This document shows, one piece after another, positions 1-4,454 of a stretch of 6,881 bases of DNA. The notes under the pieces were generated by a model, which did no database searches, was not told where the DNA came from, and worked only from the letters and a program-made list of their open reading frames with translations. Position 1 is the first letter of the stretch, and the number at the start of each line of letters is the position of its first letter. This stretch comes from Alphaproteobacteria bacterium UBA5343 (lineage in GTDB: Bacteria; Pseudomonadota; Alphaproteobacteria; RF32; UBA5343), in the NCBI GenBank assembly GCA_002410125.1, contig DHQH01000099.1, positions 9,288 through 16,168 on the forward strand. Reading direction: 5' to 3'. The position numbers and the translations under genes are program-made.

Positions 1-64
1 CTATAATATTTCAATACACTTTTATCAAAGTTTCTGAAATATAAGTAGTCATTGGTTTTGCAGA

Positions 65-92
65 TAAAATAAACAAGCTGTTGTTTATTTTA
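65..92. repeat. Perfect AT-rich hairpin
   Basis: TAAAATAAACAA at 65-76 is the exact reverse complement of 81-92, with a four-base GCTG loop. The stem is 12 bp but almost all A-T, and no separate T-run follows on either strand, so it is not a standard intrinsic terminator. It could be the end of an upstream transcript or part of a small RNA. Confidence 0.55.
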
Positions 93-103
93 CTTAGCAA
101 CTT

Positions 104-147
104 ATTTAATTGTCTCGTGTAAGAATTGCTACACCTCGCAATTAAAT
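104..147. repeat. Two-part hairpin with internal loop
   Basis: ATTTAATTG at 104-112 pairs perfectly with CAATTAAAT at 139-147. Inside it, GTGTA at 117-121 pairs with TACAC at 130-134. The 4-nt stretches TCTC and CTCG form a symmetric internal loop, and the terminal loop is 8 nt (122-129). Nested stems around a symmetric internal loop look more like an RNA fold than a chance dyad, but there is only one copy and nothing to compare it with. Confidence 0.45.
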
Positions 148-206
148 GCCTAAAACTTGGCTCATATAATACAAAGATTAATGTGGCAAAGGTTTGTGTT
201 GTTTAA

Positions 207-223
207 ACAAAATTCTTCAGATT
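207..223 (+). repeat. Tail fragment of the 3'-end repeat
   Basis: ACAAAATTCTTCAGATT differs at one base from the right end of the repeat after typA (ACAAAATCCTTCAGATT, 2284-2300). It also resembles the end of the short copy at 4403-4435. No left half is recognisable upstream: the preceding bases form a different palindrome, TTGTTTAAACAA (199-210). It may be a decayed copy marking the 3' end of a gene to the left, or a chance match. Confidence 0.4.
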
Positions 224-291
224 AGTATAAATAATAAAATATGCGAAATTTATAGGCAATGATATGTAATTGCTTCAAATCGTTTAAGGGG

Positions 292-320
292 TTGACTGTT
301 TGCAGTAAATACTGTAAATG
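292..320 (+). promoter_or_regulatory. Candidate sigma-70 promoter for typA
   Basis: TTGACT at 292-297 matches the -35 consensus at five of six positions. With a 17-bp spacer the -10 would be TAAATG at 315-320, which is a poor match. Transcription would begin near 327, giving a leader of about 40 nt before the typA start. A dyad fills the spacer (separate entry). The weak -10 could mean dependence on an activator, or that the true promoter is elsewhere, for example at TATAAT 165-170. Confidence 0.35.
299..318. promoter_or_regulatory. Operator-like dyad in the typA promoter
   Basis: TTTGCAGTAAATACTGTAAA is a 20-bp near-palindrome: CAGTA and TACTG flank a two-base centre, and TTT and AAA extend it with one mismatched pair. 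It begins two bases after the candidate -35 and covers most of the -10, so a protein bound there would block RNA polymerase. I cannot name a regulator from the sequence. Confidence 0.35.
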
Positions 321-364
321 AGCCTTAACTTTATGTAAAAACTAAAAAATTATCTGGAAAAATA

Positions 365-2173
365 ATGGAAAAAAGAAATATTGCAATTATTGCCCATGTG
401 GATCATGGCAAAACTACCCTTGTTGATTCTATGTTCAAACAAAGTGGTATTTATAGAGAAAACCAACAATCTGATGAAAGAGCGATGGATAGTAATGAGC
501 TTGAGAAAGAACGAGGAATTACAATTCTTTCAAAATGTACATCAATTGATTGGAATGAGCACCATATCAATATCGTAGATACTCCTGGCCATGCTGATTT
601 TGGCGGTGAGGTTGAGCGTATTTTATCGATGGTTGATGGTGTGGTTTTACTAGTTGATTCCGCAGAAGGTCCAATGCCACAAACTAAATTTGTGCTTGGT
701 AAAGCATTAAAATTAGGTCTTAAGCCAATAGTGGTGATTAATAAAGCTGATAAGCCAGATGCAAGACCTGATTATGTATTAGATGAGGTTTTTGAATTAT
801 TTGTAAGTTTAGATGCAAATGAAGAACAGTTAGATTTTCCATATATGTATGCATCGGGCCGTGATGGTTGGTGTGTAAATGATTTAGATGCAGATGAAAA
901 GAAAGATTTAACTCCATTATTTGAAAAAATAGTTTCTCATGTTCCACAACCATATTGCAAACCTGAAGAACCATTTTCTATGCTTGTTACAACAATTATG
1001 AGTGATCAGTTTGTTGGTAGAATTTTAACAGGTAAAATTTTATCAGGTAAGATTAAAGTAAATGAAGTTGTAAAATCTCTTAATCTTGAAGGTCAAGAGA
1101 ATGAGAGAGCAAGAATCTCAAAAATTATGGCTTATAAAGGGGTTGAAAAAGTAAATCTAATAGAAGCTGAAGCTGGTGATATTGTAGCAATTGCTGGGCT
1201 TTCTAAAACAACTGTAGCAGATACAGTTTGTGCTTTTGATGTTAGCGAAGCATTAGAAGCTCAACCAATTGACCCACCAACATTATCTATGACTTTTTCT
1301 GTAAATGATTCTCCGCTTGCAGGTCTTGATGGTGATAAAGTTACATCAAGACTTCTTAGAGATAGATTAATGAAAGAAGCTGAGGGTAATATTGCACTAA
1401 AAATCAGTGATACCGCAGGAAATGATGCTTTTGAAGTGGCCGGTCGTGGAGAGTTACAACTAGGTGTGCTGATTGAGACCATGAGAAGAGAAGGCTTTGA
1501 AATGTCTATTTCTCGTCCAAGAGTGGTTATGCAAAAAGATGAAAATGGACAAGTTTTAGAGCCTGTAGAAGAAGTTGTTGTTGATGTGGATGATGAGTTT
1601 TCTGGAGCAGTAGTTGAGAAAATGAATCTTAGAAAAGCTGAAATGACTGATATGGCTCCATCATCAGGTGGAAAAACAAGAATCAAATTTATGGCCCCAT
1701 CTCGTGGTTTGATTGGTTATTATTCAGAGTTTTTAACAGATACTAGAGGTACTGGTATCATGAATAGAATTTTTGCTGAATATCAACCATATAAAGGCGA
1801 TATTGAAGGAAGAAGAACAGGTGTGTTAGTATCTGCTGAAAAAGGAAAAGCAGTGGCTTATGCCCTTTGGAAATTAGAGGATAGAGGTCCAATGTTGGTT
1901 CCTGCAGGGGTTGATGTTTATCAAGGTATGATAATAGGTGAACATACAAAAGGAAATGATTTAGAAATTAATCCTACCAAAGCAAAACAGTTAACTAATA
2001 TGAGAGCATCAGGTAAAGATGAAGCCGTGGCGCTTACTCCTCCTAAAAAACTAAGCTTAGAAGATGCTTTGTCTTATATTCAAGATGATGAATTGGTGGA
2101 AGTTACACCGAATCATATTCGTCTTCGAAAAGCGATATTGGATCCAATCGCCCGTAAGAGAGCAAAAAGATAA
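365..2173 (+). CDS. typA: Ribosome-associated translational GTPase TypA/BipA
   Basis: TypA/BipA is an EF-G-like GTPase that binds the 70S ribosome and is linked to ribosome assembly and to stress and cold adaptation. The 602 residues are full length for the family (about 600-610). The N-terminal G domain has the P-loop AHVDHGKT at 10-17, RGITI at 50-54 (G2), DTPGH at 72-76 (G3), NKAD at 126-129 (G4) and SGRDG at 164-168 (G5). A beta-barrel domain follows to about residue 290, then the EF-G-like domain with GRGELQLGVL. The second EF-G-like domain begins near EPVEEVVVDV, and the TypA-specific C-terminal domain includes FLTDTRGTGIMNR and NMRASGKDEAV. The start is set by MEKRNIAIIAH, typical of the family; the ribosome site is weak (GGA at 356-358). 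The stop codon TAA at 2171-2173 overlaps the first bases of a palindromic repeat. Identity is very secure. Confidence 0.97.
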   Translation: MEKRNIAIIAHVDHGKTTLVDSMFKQSGIYRENQQSDERAMDSNELEKERGITILSKCTSIDWNEHHINIVDTPGHADFGGEVERILSMVDGVVLLVDSAEGPMPQTKFVLGKALKLGLKPIVVINKADKPDARPDYVLDEVFELFVSLDANEEQLDFPYMYASGRDGWCVNDLDADEKKDLTPLFEKIVSHVPQPYCKPEEPFSMLVTTIMSDQFVGRILTGKILSGKIKVNEVVKSLNLEGQENERARISKIMAYKGVEKVNLIEAEAGDIVAIAGLSKTTVADTVCAFDVSEALEAQPIDPPTLSMTFSVNDSPLAGLDGDKVTSRLLRDRLMKEAEGNIALKISDTAGNDAFEVAGRGELQLGVLIETMRREGFEMSISRPRVVMQKDENGQVLEPVEEVVVDVDDEFSGAVVEKMNLRKAEMTDMAPSSGGKTRIKFMAPSRGLIGYYSEFLTDTRGTGIMNRIFAEYQPYKGDIEGRRTGVLVSAEKGKAVAYALWKLEDRGPMLVPAGVDVYQGMIIGEHTKGNDLEINPTKAKQLTNMRASGKDEAVALTPPKKLSLEDALSYIQDDELVEVTPNHIRLRKAILDPIARKRAKR

Positions 2174-2300
2174 TCTTCGTCTTTTGCACGAAATCGCATC
2201 AAATTAATTTAGATACCCGAACACGATCACGTAGGTTTACTACGCGATATGCTCGGGTAAAATTAACTTTAATGCACCTTCGCACAAAATCCTTCAGATT
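2172..2300 (+). repeat. Long palindromic repeat, copy 1 (3' end of typA)
   Basis: This imperfect palindrome of about 129 bp begins within the typA stop codon. From outside in, the pairing arms are AATCT (2172-2176) with AGATT (2296-2300), TTTTG (2182-2186) with CAAAA (2285-2289), CGAA (2189-2192) with TTCG (2279-2282), and GCAT (2196-2199) with ATGC (2272-2275). Next come TTAATTT (2204-2210) with AAATTAA (2260-2266), TACCCGA (2214-2220) with TCGGGTA (2253-2259), and an apical GTAG/CTAC stem around GTTTA (2235-2239). A related copy lies at 3677-3799 and a shortened one at 4403-4435. There is no open reading frame or transposase in it. It behaves like the intergenic palindromic elements known from Rickettsia, though I cannot match it to a named one. 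In the typA transcript it would form a large 3' hairpin, which suggests RNA stabilisation or termination, but no T-run follows. Confidence 0.85.
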
Positions 2301-2326
2301 GAGGTGGGGCGTCTGACTCGTATAAT
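2299..2326 (+). promoter_or_regulatory. Candidate sigma-70 promoter for the ampG-like gene
   Basis: TTGAGG at 2299-2304 and a perfect TATAAT at 2321-2326 are separated by 16 bp. Transcription would start near 2333, leaving a leader of about 115 nt before the start codon at 2448. The first two bases of the -35 are the last two bases of repeat copy 1. The ampG-like gene is therefore probably transcribed separately from typA. Confidence 0.5.
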
Positions 2327-2403
2327 CACTTCTTAGAAAGAGAGTAGATTTAAATATCTAAAATTCCTTAATTGAATATTTAATAAATGCTGTTATTGTT
2401 TGT

Positions 2404-2441
2404 AAAAACCCGATTTGTCGGGTATATCTTTATAGGTTTTT
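2404..2441 (+). promoter_or_regulatory. Leader hairpins just upstream of the ampG-like start
   Basis: ACCCGA (2408-2413) and TCGGGT (2418-2423) form a 6-bp GC-rich hairpin around TTTG. Alternatively AAAAACC (2404-2410) can pair with GGTTTTT (2435-2441). The two folds share bases 2408-2410 and exclude each other. The second covers the only ribosome-site-like AGG (2434-2436) before the ATG at 2448. A run of eight T's (2437-2444) follows but lies 13 nt from the GC stem, so this is not a classical terminator. An RNA switch is possible but unproven. Confidence 0.35.
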
Positions 2442-2447
2442 TTTATT

Positions 2448-3722
2448 ATGGTTAGAAAATTATTAAACAGTATTAAAGTTTATTCTGATAAGAGAATCTT
2501 AGCGATTATGGGCTTGGGGTTTTCTTCCGGGCTTCCATTGCTATTAGTTTTTGGGACACTTAATTTATGGTTGAAAGATGTTGGAGTTTCAAAAACAGTG
2601 ATTGGGATTTTTGCTTTGGTTAAAACTCCTTATAGCTTCAAATGGCTATGGGCTCCAATAGTTGATAATTTCAAAATGCCATTCTTTTGTTCTAAGATGG
2701 GAAGGCGAAGAGGTTGGATTTTATTTACTCAGATCTTACTTATGTGTTCAATCTTTGGAATCGCTAGCACTAATCCAGAAACAGGGCTGTTCGGGACTGC
2801 GGTTTTTGCTATTTTGATTGCTTTTTTCTCCGCCTCACAAGATATTGTGATTGATGCTTTAAGGGTAGAAGTTTTAAAAGATGAAGAACAAGGTGCAGGA
2901 GCTGCAGCAATTACTCTTGGCTATAGAATTGGTATGATTTTTTCTGGGGCTGGTGCCCTATGGATTGCCAGTGTGCTTTCTTGGAATATGACTTATGTTA
3001 TTATGGCAATATCAGTTGTTATTGGCATGTTGGTATTGTTATTTATTGATGAGCCAAATACAAAAGAAATAAAAAGAGAAAAAGGTGAGAGTTTAGTAAA
3101 ATATCTAAAAAAATCAGTGGTTGGTCCATTTGCAGATTTTATGACCCAGAAGAAATGGGGTTTGGTGCTTTTATTTGTAATGCTTTATAAATTAAGTGAT
3201 GCATATATGGGACCGATGGTTATGCCTTTTTATGATGATATGGGTTTTACAAAAGTTGAGATAGCAAATATTACAAAGATATTTGGGATGATAGCAACGA
3301 TTTTTGGTGGAATTGTTGGAGGGGTTGTTGTATATCGTTATGGAATTATAAAGAGTTTGTTTATTTGTGGATTGTTGCAAGGAATAACTAATTTGGCTTT
3401 TGCATATTTGGCAATGAAGGGTAATGATATAAATTTATTAATGGTAACAGTTAGTTTGGATAATATTGCTGGTGGAATGGGAACAACCGCTTTGGTTGCT
3501 TATTTATCTTCACTTTGTAGTGCTAGTTATACAGCTACTCAATATGCTTTACTTTCTGCATTTGCAACACTTGCAAGAGATTTGTTCTCAGCTACTAGTG
3601 GGGTGTTAGCAGATAATTGTAGTTGGGTTGAGTTTTATGTTATTGTGGCGATACTTTCAATACCTTGCTTGGTTGTTCTTTGTCTTTTGCACAAAATCAC
3701 ATCAAATGAATTTAATGATTAA
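2448..3722 (+). CDS. ampG: AmpG-type muropeptide permease (MFS transporter)
   Basis: AmpG proteins sit in the inner membrane and import GlcNAc-anhydroMurNAc peptides released from the cell wall, feeding peptidoglycan recycling. The 424-residue protein is hydrophobic throughout with about 12 membrane segments, shorter than the E. coli protein (491) but normal for alphaproteobacterial versions. Family signatures are GFSSGLP at 24-30, FKWLWAPIVD at 64-73, GRRRGW at 85-90, SASQDIVIDALR near 128-139, GAGAAAITLGYRIGM from 149, and the C-terminal DNIAGGMGTTALVAYLSSLC and TATQYALLSAFA. The start has a poor ribosome site (AGG, 11 nt upstream); no better in-frame start precedes the first helix. The last ~14 residues, from about L411 (LCLLHKITSNEFND), are encoded by palindromic repeat copy 2, including the stop codon, so the natural C-terminus has been replaced or extended. 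Related MFS carriers share this fold, so the exact substrate is inferred. Confidence 0.85.
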   Translation: MVRKLLNSIKVYSDKRILAIMGLGFSSGLPLLLVFGTLNLWLKDVGVSKTVIGIFALVKTPYSFKWLWAPIVDNFKMPFFCSKMGRRRGWILFTQILLMCSIFGIASTNPETGLFGTAVFAILIAFFSASQDIVIDALRVEVLKDEEQGAGAAAITLGYRIGMIFSGAGALWIASVLSWNMTYVIMAISVVIGMLVLLFIDEPNTKEIKREKGESLVKYLKKSVVGPFADFMTQKKWGLVLLFVMLYKLSDAYMGPMVMPFYDDMGFTKVEIANITKIFGMIATIFGGIVGGVVVYRYGIIKSLFICGLLQGITNLAFAYLAMKGNDINLLMVTVSLDNIAGGMGTTALVAYLSSLCSASYTATQYALLSAFATLARDLFSATSGVLADNCSWVEFYVIVAILSIPCLVVLCLLHKITSNEFND

Positions 3723-3799
3723 ACACGATCATGTAGATTTACTACGAGATATGCTTAATCAAAATTAATTTAATGCACCTTTGCACAAAATCCATCAGA
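3677..3799 (+). repeat. Long palindromic repeat, copy 2 (3' end of ampG)
   Basis: This is a second long copy of the element after typA, in the same orientation, matching it along nearly its whole length. The outer arms are less palindromic than in copy 1: it lacks the AATCT start and ends CAGAG. The mid stem is TGATTAA (3716-3722) paired with TTAATCA (3755-3761), where copy 1 has TACCCGA and TCGGGTA. The apical part is nearly identical (GTAG, ATTTA loop, CTAC). It carries a perfect 13-nt direct repeat, TTTGCACAAAATC, at 3686-3698 and 3780-3792. Its left 46 bases are the coding end of the ampG-like gene, and the TAA stop (3720-3722) lies in the mid stem. Confidence 0.85.
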
Positions 3800-3805
3800 G
3801 CCAAG

Positions 3806-3833
3806 TTGTTTTGTTGATGGGGATTGGTAGAAT
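3806..3833 (+). promoter_or_regulatory. Candidate sigma-70 promoter for ppa
   Basis: TTGTTT at 3806-3811 and TAGAAT at 3828-3833 are 16 bp apart; the -10 matches consensus at five of six bases and the -35 at its first three. Transcription would start near 3840, about 30 nt before the ppa start. It begins a few bases after repeat copy 2, the same arrangement as the promoter after copy 1. A second possible -10, GATAAT at 3849-3854, leaves too short a leader to be preferred. Confidence 0.4.
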
Positions 3834-3857
3834 AGTTTTTTTTATTTAGATAATATA

Positions 3858-3864
3858 AAGGGAG
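3858..3864 (+). promoter_or_regulatory. Strong ribosome binding site of ppa
   Basis: AAGGGAG ends 6 nt before the ATG at 3871. It is the clearest Shine-Dalgarno site on the + strand of the window and fixes the ppa start at 3871 rather than at the Met four codons later. Confidence 0.75.
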
Positions 3865-3870
3865 AAAATA

Positions 3871-4404
3871 ATGGATCTTAGAATGGTAAAAGTTGGCAAG
3901 AAGCCACCTTCTGATATAAATGTAGTAGTTGAAATTCCAATGAATGGAGAGCCTGTGAAATATGAGCTGGCTAAGAAATCTTCTGCTCTTTATGTAGATA
4001 GATTTATGCATACCCCAATGAGATATCCTAACAATTATGGTTTTATTCCTCATACTCTTTCTGAAGATGGTGATCCTGTAGATGTGATGATTGTGGCAAG
4101 GGTGCCAATAACTGTTGGTGCAGTTGTTAGATGTGTGCCTGTAGGTGTGCTCTTGATGGAAGATGAGCATGGAAAAGATGAAAAAATTATTGCAGTTCCT
4201 CATCCTGAGTTAAAGCCTTTTTATCAAAATATTACAGAATATGATCAACTTCCAAAAACAGAATTAGATGTTATGGAACAATTTTTTACTCATTATAAAG
4301 ATTTGGAAGATGGTAAATGGGTTAAATTGCATGGTTGGGGAGATGCCGAAATGGCAAAAAAACTTATTTCAGAGGGGGTTGAGAGGTATGGCGACGACAG
4401 TTAA
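3871..4404 (+). CDS. ppa: Inorganic pyrophosphatase (family I, soluble)
   Basis: This cytosolic enzyme hydrolyses pyrophosphate to two phosphates with Mg2+, pulling forward DNA, RNA and protein synthesis. At 177 residues it has the usual bacterial family I length (about 170-180). Nearly all active-site residues known from the E. coli enzyme can be placed with a +1 shift: E21, K30, E32, R44, Y52, Y56, the D66-x-D68-x-x-D71 metal motif inside EDGDPVDV, D98, D103, K105, and Y142-K143 in HYKDLE. Nothing suggests loss of activity. The gene has its own promoter candidate and a strong ribosome site, so it is probably monocistronic and well expressed. Its TAA stop (4402-4404) overlaps the first bases of the short palindromic repeat, and the convergent histidine kinase gene ends 50 bp further on. 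Confidence 0.97.
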   Translation: MDLRMVKVGKKPPSDINVVVEIPMNGEPVKYELAKKSSALYVDRFMHTPMRYPNNYGFIPHTLSEDGDPVDVMIVARVPITVGAVVRCVPVGVLLMEDEHGKDEKIIAVPHPELKPFYQNITEYDQLPKTELDVMEQFFTHYKDLEDGKWVKLHGWGDAEMAKKLISEGVERYGDDS

Positions 4405-4435
4405 TCTTCGTTTTTTGCACAAAACTCTTCAGATT
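4403..4435 (+). repeat. Short copy of the palindromic repeat (3' end of ppa)
   Basis: This 33-bp unit has the same left end as copy 1 (TAATCTTCG beginning on the stop codon) and the same right end (CTTCAGATT), joined at TTTTGCACAAAA. It lacks the central ~95 bp of copies 1 and 2. Outer arms AATCT (4403-4407) and AGATT (4431-4435) pair, as do TTTT (4413-4416) and AAAA (4421-4424) around GCAC. It lies between two convergent genes, where it could help end transcription from both sides, although the stems are weak. Confidence 0.75.
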
Positions 4436-4454
4436 AAATTTTTGTTTAATAAAT

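Larger units (their letters stand above)
1..364. other. Intergenic region upstream of typA
   Basis: No credible protein-coding gene is visible here. The stretch is very AT-rich and carries a series of inverted repeats: an 8-bp pair at 6-13/35-42, a 12-bp perfect hairpin at 65-92, a two-part hairpin at 104-147, a 12-bp self-complementary site at 199-210, and a 5-bp hairpin at 256-273. TATAAT occurs at 2-7 and again at 165-170. The second has only a poor -35 (TTAAAT at 142-147), and the first would have its -35 outside the window. A fragment of the 3'-end repeat lies at 207-223. The best typA promoter candidate is at 292-320. The region may be a structured non-coding RNA, the untranslated end of a gene further left, or plain spacer; I cannot assign it to a known RNA family. 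Confidence 0.5.

Noticed and set aside
1261..1686. Open frame of 141 codons on the - strand inside typA
   Set aside because: It lies wholly within the highly conserved typA gene, has a Ser/Thr-rich composition typical of an antisense shadow, and has no ribosome site or recognisable domain.
2301..2320. Locally GC-rich stretch after repeat copy 1, considered as the end of a tRNA
   Set aside because: No acceptor, D, anticodon or T-arm pairing can be drawn around it; it is better explained as the promoter spacer.
2387..2455. 22-codon frame (MLLLFVKTRFVGYIF...) overlapping the start of the ampG-like gene, a possible leader peptide
   Set aside because: It has no ribosome site before its ATG, and its hydrophobic look follows from the T-rich sequence. 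It is interesting only if the leader switch is confirmed.
2172..3799. Repeats considered as a CRISPR array
   Set aside because: Copies are more than 1 kb apart with genes between them, are too long, and have no regular spacers or cas genes.
3677..3799. Repeat as part of a full insertion sequence
   Set aside because: No transposase frame exists in or next to any copy; the element is at most non-autonomous.
3742..4203. Open frame of 153 codons on the - strand over ppa and part of repeat copy 2
   Set aside because: It is antisense to conserved ppa codons and gives a His/Asn/Ile-rich sequence with no family resemblance, so it is a shadow.
4403..4435. Short repeat as a classical intrinsic terminator
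   Set aside because: The T-run lies inside the hairpin rather than after a GC-rich stem, and the stems are short and A-T rich. It was kept only as a repeat.
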